Source of the DNA: Phocaeicola intestinalis
Lineage (GTDB): Bacteria; Bacteroidota; Bacteroidia; Bacteroidales; Bacteroidaceae
NCBI RefSeq assembly: GCF_014837065.1
Contig: NZ_JACSPP010000015.1
Location: forward strand, 1-64,000
Length of the DNA: 64,000 bases
Direction: 5' to 3'
In this document: one piece after another, positions 9,247-18,931 of the stretch
Layout: the number at the start of each line of letters is the position of its first letter
Numbering within the stretch: the stretch's first letter is position 1
Translations under genes and position numbers: made by a program
Notes under the pieces: generated by a model
Database searches by the model: none
What the model was told of the DNA's origin: nothing
Seen by the model: only the letters and a program-made list of their open reading frames with translations

Positions 9247-9846
9247 ATGGGAGTATTTAGTTTGCAAGAATTGGTAAGTGCGTTTATTGTACTGTTTGCG
9301 GTAATTGATATCATTGGTGCTGTTCCCATTATTCTGGATTTGAAGCAAAAGGGACGTTCTGTCAATGCGATAGAGGCTACTTTGATATCGGCTGGACTGT
9401 TGCTGGCTTTCTTTTTTGCCGGTGACATGATTCTGAAGCTTTTTCAGGTGGATATCGCTTCGTTCGCGGTGGCGGGTGCGTTTGTCATTTTTTTGATGTC
9501 GCTCGAAATGATACTGGACATCGAGATATTCAAGAATATCGGTCCTATCAAGGAGGCTACGTTGGTGCCGTTGGTTTTCCCGTTGCTTGCCGGGGCTGGG
9601 TCGTTTACTACTTTGTTGTCTTTGCGGGCGGAATATGCAACGGTTAACATTTTATTGGCTTTGTTGCTGAACATGGTATGGGTGTTTATTGTTTTAAAGA
9701 TGACCGACCGTATCGAACGCATGCTGGGGAAAGGGGGAATTTATATTATCCGTAAGTTTTTCGGCATTATTTTGCTTGCCATTTCTGCCCGGTTGTTTAC
9801 GGCAAACCTTACATTGCTGATAGAACAGTTCCAGCACGGTGGCTGA
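9247..9846 (+). CDS. MarC-family integral membrane protein
   Basis: A 199-aa protein with about six transmembrane helices. It shows the family start LVSAFIVLFAVIDIIGAVPIILDLKQKGR and the second-half motif PLVFPLLAGAGSFTTLLSLRAEY. MarC proteins were once linked to multiple antibiotic resistance but their transported substrate is not established. It is followed 48 bp later by an SLC13 transporter gene on the same strand; the gap carries a short ATTCTTCATTT-type AT-rich repeat. Confidence 0.93.
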   Translation: MGVFSLQELVSAFIVLFAVIDIIGAVPIILDLKQKGRSVNAIEATLISAGLLLAFFFAGDMILKLFQVDIASFAVAGAFVIFLMSLEMILDIEIFKNIGPIKEATLVPLVFPLLAGAGSFTTLLSLRAEYATVNILLALLLNMVWVFIVLKMTDRIERMLGKGGIYIIRKFFGIILLAISARLFTANLTLLIEQFQHGG

Positions 9847-9894
9847 TACAGGGTAAATTTTTCATTCTTAAATTTTTAATTCTTCATTTAAAAG

Positions 9895-11754
9895 ATGCTT
9901 GTAACACTTGTTATTTTGGTCCTGTCTGCCGTTTTCTTTGTTTCAGGAAGGGTGCGGTCGGATATAGTAGCGTTGTGTGCGCTGATAGGCTTGCTGGTTT
10001 TTCACGTCTTGACTCCAGAAGAGGCTTTGTCGGGTTTTTCTAATTCTGTAGTGATTATGATGGTAGGACTGTTTGTCGTAGGAGGGGCTATCTTCCAGAC
10101 CGGATTGGCCAAGATGATCAGTTCACGTATTTTGAAGTTGGCAGGTAAAAGCGAGTTGCGTTTGTTTTTGCTGGTCATGCTGGTGACTTCTGCCATCGGG
10201 GCTTTTGTAAGCAATACAGGTACTGTAGCTTTGATGTTGCCTATTGTGGTAAGTCTTGCCAACAACGCTGGTATGAATCCGGCACGTTTGTTGATGCCGT
10301 TGGCCTTTGCCAGTAGTATGGGAGGTATGATGACGCTGATTGGTACCCCGCCTAATCTGGTGATACAAGACACACTGGTACATGCGGGATTTGAATCCTT
10401 GTCGTTCTTTTCGTTCCTTCCGGTAGGGTTGGTTTGTGTGGCAACAGGCATCGTGGTGTTGTTGCCTCTTACGAAATGGTTTCTATCGAAGAAACGTGAA
10501 AAAAACAATGGTGAATCTTCCGGAAAGTCTTTGAATGAACTGGTCAGAGAATATGGTTTGGCACATAACCTGTTTCGTTTACGGGTGGATGCAGCTTCGG
10601 GTATTGTCGGTCAAACGGTACAGACATTGGATGTGAGACGGCGCTACGGACTGAATATTCTGGAAGTACGTCGGGGAGAAGCTTCACAGCATCGTTTCCT
10701 GAAGACAGTTACGCAAAAGTTGGCATCGGCAGATACGGTTATCCAGGCAAATGATGTCTTGTATGTAAATGGGGATATTTCATCCGTAAACCGTTTTGTC
10801 GGGGAATGTAGGTTGGAGATGATGGACGGGCACATTACCGAAGAAGCCGTCAATGGCGAACGTTCGTTGGGCTTTTATGATATCGGCATTGCAGAAATAG
10901 TGTTGATGCCTACTTCCAACATCCTCAATCAGCGGGTAAAAGAAGCAGGTTTCCGTGATAAGTTCAATGTGAATGTGCTGGGGATACGCCGGAAAAAAGA
11001 GTATATATTGCAAGACCTTGGCAATGAACGGATGCACAATGGTGATGTGTTGCTTGTGCAGGGCCAATGGCATGATATAGCCCGGTTGACTAAAGAAGAT
11101 ACCGACTGGGTGGTATTGGGACAACCTTTGGCTGAGGCCGCCAAGGTGACGCTCGACTACAAGGCGCCGGTGGCTGCTGTTATTATGCTATTGATGGTGG
11201 CGATGATGGTTTTCGACTTTATTCCGGTGGCTCCGGTTACGGCGGTGATGATTGCCGCTATGCTGATGGTGCTTACGGGATGCTTCCGTAATGTAGAGGC
11301 TGCCTATAAGACCATTAATTGGGAAACTATCGTATTGTTTGCAGGTATGCTGCCTATGTCGTTGGCATTGGAGAAGACAGGAGCGTCCGATTATATATCC
11401 GGTTCTTTGGTGAACGGGTTGGGGGCATACGGACCATTGGTTTTGATGGCAGGCATTTATTTTACCACTTCTTTGATGACCATGTTTATCAGCAATACGG
11501 TGACGGCTGTGTTGATGGCTCCTATAGCCTTGCAGAGTGCTATGCAGATTGGGGTAAGCCCGGTGCCTTTTCTCTTTGCCGTAACAGTAGCTGCAAGTAT
11601 GTGTTTTGCTTCACCTTTCTCTACTCCTCCCAATGCCTTGGTAATGCCTGCCGGACAGTATACGTTTATGGATTATGTCAAGGTAGGTTTGCCATTGCAG
11701 ATACTTATGGGGGTAGTGATGATAGTTGTATTGCCGCTATTGTTCCCGTTTTAG
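9895..11754 (+). CDS. SLC13-family permease with two TrkA-C domains
   Basis: A 619-aa transporter of the DASS/ArsB-like superfamily. The N-terminal half has about five helices with the family motif TLIGTPPNLVIQD, followed by a cytoplasmic insert with two RCK/TrkA-C-like modules (about residues 225-400, both with LNILEVRRG/VNVLGIRRK strands). The C-terminal half repeats the motif as SPFSTPPNALVMPAGQYTF. Such SLC13 proteins move dicarboxylates, sulfate or other anions coupled to sodium. The substrate cannot be told from sequence. Confidence 0.92.
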   Translation: MLVTLVILVLSAVFFVSGRVRSDIVALCALIGLLVFHVLTPEEALSGFSNSVVIMMVGLFVVGGAIFQTGLAKMISSRILKLAGKSELRLFLLVMLVTSAIGAFVSNTGTVALMLPIVVSLANNAGMNPARLLMPLAFASSMGGMMTLIGTPPNLVIQDTLVHAGFESLSFFSFLPVGLVCVATGIVVLLPLTKWFLSKKREKNNGESSGKSLNELVREYGLAHNLFRLRVDAASGIVGQTVQTLDVRRRYGLNILEVRRGEASQHRFLKTVTQKLASADTVIQANDVLYVNGDISSVNRFVGECRLEMMDGHITEEAVNGERSLGFYDIGIAEIVLMPTSNILNQRVKEAGFRDKFNVNVLGIRRKKEYILQDLGNERMHNGDVLLVQGQWHDIARLTKEDTDWVVLGQPLAEAAKVTLDYKAPVAAVIMLLMVAMMVFDFIPVAPVTAVMIAAMLMVLTGCFRNVEAAYKTINWETIVLFAGMLPMSLALEKTGASDYISGSLVNGLGAYGPLVLMAGIYFTTSLMTMFISNTVTAVLMAPIALQSAMQIGVSPVPFLFAVTVAASMCFASPFSTPPNALVMPAGQYTFMDYVKVGLPLQILMGVVMIVVLPLLFPF

Positions 11755-11778
11755 TCCTGCAGTTTTTTGTGGGTATGG

Positions 11779-12546
11779 TTAATTCTTTTCAGTCAAGAAT
11801 TTCCAATAGCGGACAGGCATGTCTTTTTTATGTTTGACAGGATTAAGGCGTTCGCGGATACAGATGGAGTGAAAGTAGTTTTTCCAAAGTGTCTGGTATA
11901 GTCTTTCTTCCCTGTCAAGTAGATTTTCATCAACTTTTCCGGTCACTAAAGCAGGCTGATGGACATTTGTAAAAGCGATTTCGTTCACTTGTATGCCATC
12001 GTAATAGTAACCGAAATGCCGGCGTGCGTCATAGATAATCCAGTGTTGGTCGGCAAAACGGTCTTGAAAATGCCTGATGGTTAATGATAGCACATTATAC
12101 AGAGGTTCTATTATGCCGAAGTATGTGCCATCGGCAAGTTTTTGAAAGCGCATGAATTGTAGGATGCGGTGACGTTCACCGCTTACTTTTCTTCCAAGTT
12201 GTGTAACAGCTAATGTTACAGGGTTGGTGAAATCGGTAGTAATAGAGTGTTTTGAATCGAATATTTGTTTCATATATTTCATCAAGAGCATAGGAGCTTC
12301 GGAGGCTTCAGACAACCAACAGTAGGTGATGAGTGCTGTAGCTTGTTTCGATAGTTTTCTACACAAGGCTTTCCATACCCGTTCCGCTTTTTCAGTACAG
12401 GTGGTGACGCGGTAAAGTTCATTATAAAATAAAGGAAGAGGCTCTGTTTCATGCAAAAGTTTGTCGGGAAATGTCCGGCGTACGTATGCATCAAACAAAG
12501 CCGTAAGCAAGCCTTCGAATGTATGGTCGTAAACGAAGATAATCAT
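11779..12546 (-). CDS. TIGR03915-type putative DNA repair protein (DUF4130)
   Basis: A 255-aa protein starting MIIFVYDHTFEGLLTALFDAY, with the family blocks FDSKHSITTDF and the C-terminal DUF4130 part HWIIYDARRHFGYYYDG and the end NPVKHKKDMPVRYWKFLTE. In many bacteria this family pairs with a radical SAM protein (TIGR03916) and is annotated as putative DNA modification or repair; DUF4130 is distantly uracil-glycosylase-like. Here that partner is not adjacent. It is convergent with the SLC13 gene and 21 bp downstream of the epimerase gene. Confidence 0.9.
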   Translation of the reverse strand: MIIFVYDHTFEGLLTALFDAYVRRTFPDKLLHETEPLPLFYNELYRVTTCTEKAERVWKALCRKLSKQATALITYCWLSEASEAPMLLMKYMKQIFDSKHSITTDFTNPVTLAVTQLGRKVSGERHRILQFMRFQKLADGTYFGIIEPLYNVLSLTIRHFQDRFADQHWIIYDARRHFGYYYDGIQVNEIAFTNVHQPALVTGKVDENLLDREERLYQTLWKNYFHSICIRERLNPVKHKKDMPVRYWKFLTEKN

Positions 12547-12567
12547 TATAATAAAGAAAAATTTTGA

Positions 12568-13452
12568 TTACTTTATATCTTCCAGTACGATGGAATAGCT
12601 GGCATCGAAACTCTTGTCAGGTTCCAGGGTCTGCATCCATTCACGGTCTTTAAACTCTCCTTTGTATCCGACAGAATCACAACGTCCGTACCATGGCTCA
12701 ATGCAGACAAAAGGAACATCGGGATGGGATACAGAAGGCGACCAGATGGCTACCAGTGGGCTGTCGAATTCTACGCTAAGGTAAGGAGTCTTGGATTTGT
12801 CTGTCAGTGTGATTTTTTTCAGTTGGCTATTATCAAACATGTAGGTATCACATTGGAAAGTGGCAGGAGTTAGTTCCAGCATTCCATTGTTTAGCGTCAG
12901 GCTTTGTCGTTCGTTTGATGTACAGCCTTTTTCTGTTGGCGAGATATATTCTAATGTTTTTTTGTCTTTACCGAAGTCGAGAAACCCTTTTTCTTGGGTA
13001 ACTGTGTCGAAGTCACGGTAATAAAAAGCAGGGTGTGCGCCTATTTGGAAATACATGTTTTCGTTTCCTGTATTTTGAACACTCCACATTACTTCGATGC
13101 GATTCCCTTTTAGCCGGTAGCCAATTTCCAGTACAAATGTGAAGGGGTATTTCTTCAGTGTTTCTTCATTGCTTTCCAGACTGTAAATGAGGGCGTTCTC
13201 TTCTTCGTATGTCAGCTGGAAATCCATGTCCCGTGCAAATCCATGCTGCCCTAATTCGTATGATTTTCCCTTGTGGCGGTAAGAATTGTTCCATACCCGT
13301 CCTACAATAGGGAATAATATAGGCGAATGACGTCCCCAGAACCGAGGATCTGCCTGCCACAAATATTCTGTTTCATTAGCAACGATGCTTACCAGTTCGG
13401 CCCCATGATCGGCTACTTGGATACTGATTTTGTCGTTAGATAGTGTTTTCAT
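12568..13452 (-). CDS. Aldose 1-epimerase family protein
   Basis: A galactose-mutarotase-fold protein of 294 aa. It carries FWGRHSPILFPIVGRVWNN near the N-terminus, the conserved histidine region GAHPAFYY (about residue 140) and the glutamate region VCIEPWYGRCD (about 245). This subgroup (YphB/LacX-like) differs from GalM. Its substrate is an unidentified hexose or hexose phosphate. It is divergent from the histidine kinase gene across a 137-bp gap. Confidence 0.92.
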   Translation of the reverse strand: MKTLSNDKISIQVADHGAELVSIVANETEYLWQADPRFWGRHSPILFPIVGRVWNNSYRHKGKSYELGQHGFARDMDFQLTYEEENALIYSLESNEETLKKYPFTFVLEIGYRLKGNRIEVMWSVQNTGNENMYFQIGAHPAFYYRDFDTVTQEKGFLDFGKDKKTLEYISPTEKGCTSNERQSLTLNNGMLELTPATFQCDTYMFDNSQLKKITLTDKSKTPYLSVEFDSPLVAIWSPSVSHPDVPFVCIEPWYGRCDSVGYKGEFKDREWMQTLEPDKSFDASYSIVLEDIK

Positions 13453-13534
13453 ATTTCCCGTTATTTATGATGTTTGGATTTTTATTCCAAAAATACGAAA
13501 TTCCTTGTTTGCTCGTGTAATTTATGCAACTTAT

Positions 13535-13581
13535 TTTTGCTATGTATACTTTTTTTACATACATTTGTCTTGGCAAGACAA
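13535..13581 (+). promoter_or_regulatory. Promoter and candidate operator of the histidine kinase gene
   Basis: TTTTG (13535-13539), a 20-bp spacer and TACATTTG (13560-13567) form a good Bacteroidales promoter. The -7 box runs into an inverted repeat, TTGTCTTG (13565-13572) g CAAGACAA (13574-13581), lying at the expected transcription start. This supports translation from the ATG at 13590 rather than the upstream in-frame ATG at 13524, and suggests a repressor or autoregulatory site. Confidence 0.55.
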
Positions 13582-13589
13582 GAAAAGAT

Positions 13590-15644
13590 ATGAATCGTGA
13601 AATAGTGATAGTTTTGATAATAAGTTGCCTTTGGGGAGGATTGGCAGGAAGTTGTGTCAGGAAGAAAAAGGTGGAAAATGTAGATTGCTATGCGCCTTTG
13701 TTTGCGCAATGGGAAGATACGTTAAGTGATAATCCTGTTTTTGTATGTGGAAAAGTCGATAGTATCTTGCCTTTGCTGAAGGACAGCATTACGTATTATC
13801 AAATGCTTACCCTTAAGGCAAAGGCAAAGATGTTTATATCGGAAACAGATTCGGTAGAATGCCTGTTGCGTTTAGCTACGGATTTCTGCAAAAAAACGAA
13901 TGTGTCCAGTAAGCGGCATTGGATTTTATCGGCAGAAGTCGCAAATATGAAGGGCAACTTGTATGCACGTACGACTGTTTTTGACTCAGCACGAATGGCG
14001 TTTCGGAGAGCGTATGATTTTTGCGAGCGTGTGGATGAGCCTTATAAACTGCTGAATGTTGCGTTGAATTTGGCAGATGCATATAGTGGCGAAGGCAGAT
14101 ATGACTGGAGTTCGTATTGGTACAGAAGGGCTTTGGCATTGGCTGATTCGTTGCGCATGCCCGATGAGGAACGTTTCCCGATTTATTATGGGCTTGCTCA
14201 AGTCAATATGAATTTGCGGGATTTCGACCGTTGCGACTATTATTTCGATTTGGCAGGAAAATATTTCGCTCAAATGAAACCTTATGAGAAGCATATTTAT
14301 TTGAATAACCGGGGAAATTCTTATTATTATCGGCAGGACTATCCGAAAGCATTGGATTATTTCCGCCGGTTGTTGGTGTTTGTCAACCAGTATCCGGATA
14401 TGAAATTTGAACGGAATATGACAATGGTGAATTTAGGAGAGGTTTTTTTGCTGATGAATCAGACGGATTCGGCAACTTATTACCTGAATCAGTGCTATGC
14501 TTATTTCAAGGAGATGGAAAACACTTCTGCTCTTTATTACATAGATACCCAGCTGATTGAACTGGCTTTGAAAAGAGGAGATTTGCCTTTGGCAAGGAAA
14601 CGTTTGCAAGAAGCTGTAAAACCTGATGTTATCGACCCTAATATGTTGCATATACGGAACCGTTACTTGCAGCATTATTTTGAGGAAAGCGGTAATTTCA
14701 GGCAAGCATATTATTATTTGAAGGAAAATAACCGAATAGACGATTCTACCCGTAATGAACGCATCCGGATGAGGGTTGCATCTATAGCATTGCGTTATCA
14801 GCGCGATAGTACACTGATGAAGAAAGAAATGTTTATTCAACAAAAAGAAAATGAAGTGTTGCGCCTGAACCAATGGCTTTATGGTGGTTCGCTGGTGGTG
14901 GTGCTAGCAGGTATGTGCGGCTTTTTTATTTTCTTGCATCGTAAAAAGAAACGTGCCAAAGTAGAAAGCAACTTGCGTACGGCCATCACTTCGTTGCGTT
15001 TGGCGAATATTCGCAACCGTATTTCTCCACATTTTATTTTCAATGTGTTGAATCGGGAAGTGAAGGCGAATCGGGTTGCGGAGTCGGATACTAACCTGAA
15101 CGGGTTGATTAAACTGATACGTCGTAATTTGGAATTGGCAGATAGCCTTTCTGTTACATTACGTGACGAGTTGGATTTTGTGCAGACTTATGTGGAGTTG
15201 GAAAGCAAGACTTTGCAGCCCGATTTTGTCTATACCGTCGAAGTGGATCCCCAAATCAATCAGACCAATGTGAAGATACCTGCTATGCTGCTGCAGATTC
15301 CAATAGAAAATGCCATCAAACATGGCTTGCGTACAAAGGTGGGGCCAAAGCGGTTAAGCATACATATTTGTCAACACACCGATGAAATAGAAATATTTAT
15401 CCGTGACAATGGAGGAGGGTATCGTATCGGAAGTGGTGCCTTTGGAACAGGGACCGGTATGAAAGTTATTACCAGGACACTCCAATTGTTGAACGCTTAC
15501 AATCGTCGTCCGATTGTGATGCATATAAATAATGTAGAGATGGCATCGCATGAAACCGGATGTGAAGTTTATTTTCGGTTGCCAGTAGATTATTCATTTG
15601 AATTGAAGAAACAAAAGAAACCCTTTTATGGAACAGATATTTAG
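13590..15644 (+). CDS. LytS-type sensor histidine kinase with TPR sensor domain
   Basis: A 684-aa inner-membrane kinase. It has a lipoprotein-like signal (IISCLWGGLAGSC), a long periplasmic tetratricopeptide-repeat region (about 30-400), one transmembrane helix (WLYGGSLVVVLAGMCGFFIF, about 430-450) and a His_kinase domain with ISPHFIFNVLN (H481), followed by a HATPase with IPIENAIKHGL. It overlaps the LytTR regulator gene by 17 bp and is surely its partner. The signal is unknown. Confidence 0.93.
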   Translation: MNREIVIVLIISCLWGGLAGSCVRKKKVENVDCYAPLFAQWEDTLSDNPVFVCGKVDSILPLLKDSITYYQMLTLKAKAKMFISETDSVECLLRLATDFCKKTNVSSKRHWILSAEVANMKGNLYARTTVFDSARMAFRRAYDFCERVDEPYKLLNVALNLADAYSGEGRYDWSSYWYRRALALADSLRMPDEERFPIYYGLAQVNMNLRDFDRCDYYFDLAGKYFAQMKPYEKHIYLNNRGNSYYYRQDYPKALDYFRRLLVFVNQYPDMKFERNMTMVNLGEVFLLMNQTDSATYYLNQCYAYFKEMENTSALYYIDTQLIELALKRGDLPLARKRLQEAVKPDVIDPNMLHIRNRYLQHYFEESGNFRQAYYYLKENNRIDDSTRNERIRMRVASIALRYQRDSTLMKKEMFIQQKENEVLRLNQWLYGGSLVVVLAGMCGFFIFLHRKKKRAKVESNLRTAITSLRLANIRNRISPHFIFNVLNREVKANRVAESDTNLNGLIKLIRRNLELADSLSVTLRDELDFVQTYVELESKTLQPDFVYTVEVDPQINQTNVKIPAMLLQIPIENAIKHGLRTKVGPKRLSIHICQHTDEIEIFIRDNGGGYRIGSGAFGTGTGMKVITRTLQLLNAYNRRPIVMHINNVEMASHETGCEVYFRLPVDYSFELKKQKKPFYGTDI

Positions 15645-16377
15645 AACAGTCATTGTAGACGATGAGGAAAGTGCCATTGATAATTTGTCGTTCGAATTGC
15701 AGCGTTATTCTTGCGTGTCGGTAGAAGGGACTGCACGAACGGGAAGTCTCGGATTGAAGGTAATAGAAAAGACAAAACCCGATTTGTTGTTCCTGGATGT
15801 GGAATTGCCAGATATGACCGGGATGGATGTACTTGCCCGCTTGCGTGACCAGATTACATGGAATATGCGTGTCGTATTTTATACGGCATATAATAAATAT
15901 GTGATTGACGCATTGCGTAGTGCTGCTTTTGATTTTCTGCAAAAACCGGTTGATTCGAGTGAATTGCAGATGGTTATGTCACGATTATGTGAGCAAAATG
16001 TGAAAAGTGATGTAGGCAATGTTGCCGCTTTATTAAAAGACAGGCCGTTTATGGTAATGACTCCTACTGGGGACTTGCGTTTTTTGCGTGCATCCGAAAT
16101 CGGGTATTTCCGTTATTTATCGAACCGTAAGATATGGGAAGCAGCCTTGACCGATGGTACATTCCTGGCGTTGCGTCGGAGTACGACGGCAGAACAGTTA
16201 TGTGCTTACGATTCGGTTTTCATACAGATTCATCAATCGTATATCATCAATATGCATTACCTGATTATGGTGCAGGATAACCGTTGTATCATGTATCCGC
16301 CTTTTAATGCTGCCGAGGAGTTATTAATATCCCGAAAATATAAGAAAATAATGATCGAACGATTTTATCAGCTATAA
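15628..16377 (+). CDS. LytTR-family response regulator
   Basis: A 249-aa regulator. The receiver domain (1-125) has acidic pocket DD at 11-12, phospho-acceptor D57 in LLFLDVELPDMTGMD and conserved lysine in LQKPVDSSEL. The C-terminal LytTR DNA-binding domain (about 140-245) includes FRYLSNRKIWEA and IQIHQSYIINMHYL. It overlaps the kinase gene upstream. The next gene (DUF5723) begins 139 bp later behind its own promoter and is a possible target. Confidence 0.94.
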   Translation: MEQIFRTVIVDDEESAIDNLSFELQRYSCVSVEGTARTGSLGLKVIEKTKPDLLFLDVELPDMTGMDVLARLRDQITWNMRVVFYTAYNKYVIDALRSAAFDFLQKPVDSSELQMVMSRLCEQNVKSDVGNVAALLKDRPFMVMTPTGDLRFLRASEIGYFRYLSNRKIWEAALTDGTFLALRRSTTAEQLCAYDSVFIQIHQSYIINMHYLIMVQDNRCIMYPPFNAAEELLISRKYKKIMIERFYQL

Positions 16378-16480
16378 GTTTTGACCATATAGTGGCTAAT
16401 TTTGTGCATTTAGCTCACGAAACAGATAGGATAGTTGTAAAATCCCGTTTTTGTGAAATTGTTGGTAATGGCTATTTTTT

Positions 16481-16488
16481 TATTTTTG
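16481..16488 (+). promoter_or_regulatory. -7 box for the DUF5723 gene
   Basis: TATTTTTG fits TAnnTTTG, 29 bp before the ATG at 16517. TTGG at 16462-16465 may be the -33 element, though the spacing is a little short. Confidence 0.5.
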
Positions 16489-16516
16489 TAGAAACATTTA
16501 ACGATAGAGCATATTT

Positions 16517-17878
16517 ATGAAGGGATTTTTAAACAGAAGAGTTTGGTTGGTGGCAGGTGGTCTTTTATTGGGTATGACGGTGCATGCCCAGTATTTGCGG
16601 ACATCCTATTTTATGGAAGGTACTAGCTCAAGGTTGGAATTGAATCCAGGATTACAACCAATGAGAGGATATTTTAATATACCGGTTTTAGGGTCATTCA
16701 ATGTCGGTACGTCTTCCAATGTGTTGGGCATCAACGACATTGTGGATGTTCTTGATTCGGGAGAAGATATATTTCTAAATGATGACTTGTACAGCCGGTT
16801 GAAATCAGACAACCGTCTGAATGTAAACCTCAAAACCGATGTCCTTTCTTTTGGTTGGTATGCGGGGAAGGGCTTCTGGAATGTAAATGTCGGTTTACGT
16901 GCTGATGTAGGAGCATCTATTCCCCAGTCTATGTTTGAATACTTGCGTAGGGTAAATAATACAGAAGATATCAATGGTAGCTTCTCGAATATGAACTTCA
17001 ATCTGAATGCTTATGCCGAAATCGGCTTGGGATATTCCCGTCAGATAACCGAGAAACTTTCTGTGGGTGGACGTGTGAAAGTGCTGTTGGGGATAGCACG
17101 TGCCGAAATGGCTGTTGACAATTTCGATATTTATGTGGATGACGCACTGACAAACGGTGATTATACGGAACTGAATCCTTATCAGACGTATGGTAGTGCC
17201 ACGGTTAATGCACGTGTCTCCACGACAATGAAAGGTGGAGGCTTGAGTTTTGATGAGACTACGGGGCAGATTGATGGGTTCGATATAGACGGAAGCAATT
17301 TTGGCATAGCGGGTGCAGGATTCGGTATTGACCTGGGAGCCAGTTACAAGGTATGGGATAACTTGACCGTATCAGCGGCTGTACTTGATTTAGGATTCAT
17401 TAAATGGAAAGAAGGCGAAACTACAGTAGCTGCACCTGCTAACGGCTCTTTTGAAGTGACAGGCAGCAATTATCAGGATTTTCTGGATGGAGACTTCTTG
17501 AGTATGGATCGTTTCAATTTTGTGCAAGACAAAGAGGCTGCAGAAGATACCAAGACTACGTTGGCGTCTACTATCCTGTTGGCAGGCGAATATGGTTTGC
17601 TGGATAATAAGTTGAGTGTTGGTGCTATATATACCGCACGCTTTGCTGAACCTAAGACCTTGAATGAACTGACATTCTCGGCCACCTACCGGCCGAAAAA
17701 CTGGTTTAATATTGCTGCCAGTTATTCTCCGATTCAGGCGGGAGGAAAGTCTTTTGGTCTTGCCTTGAAATTGGGAGCATTGTTCTTAGGTACTGACTAT
17801 ATGTATTTTGGGAATAGCTCGAAAGCGGTAAATGCCTTCATCGGGTTGTCTATTCCATTGGGAAAGAGCAGAGACTAG
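16517..17878 (+). CDS. DUF5723 outer-membrane beta-barrel protein
   Basis: A 453-aa protein with a signal peptide (LLLGMTVHA/Q) and then a run of alternating amphipathic strands typical of outer-membrane barrels. It opens with the DUF5723 hallmark SYFMEGTSSRLELNPGLQPMRGYFNIPVLG and ends with barrel strands LGALFLGTDYMYFGNSS and AFIGLSIPLGKSRD. The function is unknown. It follows the LytS/LytTR pair. Confidence 0.85.
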   Translation: MKGFLNRRVWLVAGGLLLGMTVHAQYLRTSYFMEGTSSRLELNPGLQPMRGYFNIPVLGSFNVGTSSNVLGINDIVDVLDSGEDIFLNDDLYSRLKSDNRLNVNLKTDVLSFGWYAGKGFWNVNVGLRADVGASIPQSMFEYLRRVNNTEDINGSFSNMNFNLNAYAEIGLGYSRQITEKLSVGGRVKVLLGIARAEMAVDNFDIYVDDALTNGDYTELNPYQTYGSATVNARVSTTMKGGGLSFDETTGQIDGFDIDGSNFGIAGAGFGIDLGASYKVWDNLTVSAAVLDLGFIKWKEGETTVAAPANGSFEVTGSNYQDFLDGDFLSMDRFNFVQDKEAAEDTKTTLASTILLAGEYGLLDNKLSVGAIYTARFAEPKTLNELTFSATYRPKNWFNIAASYSPIQAGGKSFGLALKLGALFLGTDYMYFGNSSKAVNAFIGLSIPLGKSRD

Positions 17879-17881
17879 AAG

Positions 17882-18083
17882 ATTCTTACGTAAGAATGTT
17901 TGTTCGTAATGTGTGTAGGGTGAAATGAATATACTTGCTTTGCTGTTGTAATATATATGCGTTGACACCTACAGATATATAAGCGTTATAAAATATATTA
18001 AAGAAAGACTCTCTTACAGAGAAGCAGCATATTTTGTCTTGTCTGTCTTTATTTTCAATGCTGCTCGGTAAGAGATGTCTTTC
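17882..18083. terminator. Palindromes in the convergent gap 17879-18092
   Basis: A perfect 16-bp palindrome ATTCTTACGTAAGAAT (17882-17897) follows the DUF5723 stop. Further on, an imperfect stem of about 25 bp is formed by 18003-18030 and 18058-18083 (AAGACTCTCTTAC against GGTAAGAGATGTCTTT, with AAGCAGCAT/ATGCTGCT). It lies between convergent genes, so a two-way terminator is likely. Confidence 0.55.
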
Positions 18084-18092
18084 TTGTCTTTT

Positions 18093-18632
18093 TCAGATTT
18101 CCAGTGATTTTAGTTTTGTACCGTCAAGATGATAGAGAGTGATGACTCCATTTTCATAAGTGGCGAATGTGGGTTGATTCCCTCCTTTGGGGAAGGTTAT
18201 AGAACCAGTATTGCATATTGTTATGCCATTTTGTTTTTCCAGTTGCCACAGATGGGTGTGCCCGTAGAACAAAGCATCATATTTCCCTTTAGGCAAACGG
18301 TTTTCATTGTATAGATGTCCGTGTGTCAGAAGCAGGAATTTTCCGTTGTCTGCTACTAAGGCATAGTCGGAAAGTATCGGAAAATCAAGTAGCATTTGGT
18401 CTACTTCCGAATCACAATTGCCTCGGACGGCAATGATTGACCCCGAAAAATGATTGAGGCATTCAGCAATGCCTTTAGGGTCCAGCCCTTCGGGAATCCT
18501 GTTGCGTGGACCATAGTTCAGTATGTCACCTAAGATGCAAAGTACGTCGCATTGGTTTGCGTCATAGAATTTCATTACTTGTTGCAGGCAGGGCAAAGAG
18601 CCGTGGATGTCGGATACGATTACATATTTCAT
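18093..18632 (-). CDS. YfcE-type metallophosphodiesterase
   Basis: A 179-aa cytoplasmic phosphoesterase of the YfcE/MJ0936 family. The metal-binding motifs are all present: VSDIHGS (D8, H10), LGDILNYGPR, VRGNCDSEVD, LTHGH and YGHTHLWQLE. The physiological substrate is not known; E. coli YfcE cleaves artificial phosphodiesters. A TATTTTTG box on the minus strand at 18665-18672 is a likely promoter. Confidence 0.93.
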   Translation of the reverse strand: MKYVIVSDIHGSLPCLQQVMKFYDANQCDVLCILGDILNYGPRNRIPEGLDPKGIAECLNHFSGSIIAVRGNCDSEVDQMLLDFPILSDYALVADNGKFLLLTHGHLYNENRLPKGKYDALFYGHTHLWQLEKQNGITICNTGSITFPKGGNQPTFATYENGVITLYHLDGTKLKSLEI

Positions 18633-18664
18633 AAAGTTGGTGTTAATAGTTTGTTATTCGCCTG

Positions 18665-18672
18665 CAAAAATA
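18665..18672 (-). promoter_or_regulatory. -7 box for the phosphodiesterase gene; rest of gap 18633-18931
   Basis: The minus strand reads TATTTTTG, 33 bp before the start codon. Nothing else convincing was seen in the AT-rich 299-bp gap up to the OmpA gene. Confidence 0.45.
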
Positions 18673-18931
18673 GAAAGAATTGGAGAATATTTCTCATTCT
18701 CTGGTGAATCCTTCATTCGATTCAAAAAAAATCAATCTGTCTCTCTGTCCGTCAACATACGCTCCTGGTGTTTTATTGGTAGACTGTTGTTACTTTTTTT
18801 TTACAGCATAAGTCTGCTTTTCGTCCGTTTGGACTTCTTTTTTGTGTATATAGTGATAAAAGCTGGAAATGAAGGTTTGTATAATATCTTGAATCTCTCT
18901 ATATTTATAAAAATTATAAAAAGAGAAAGAT

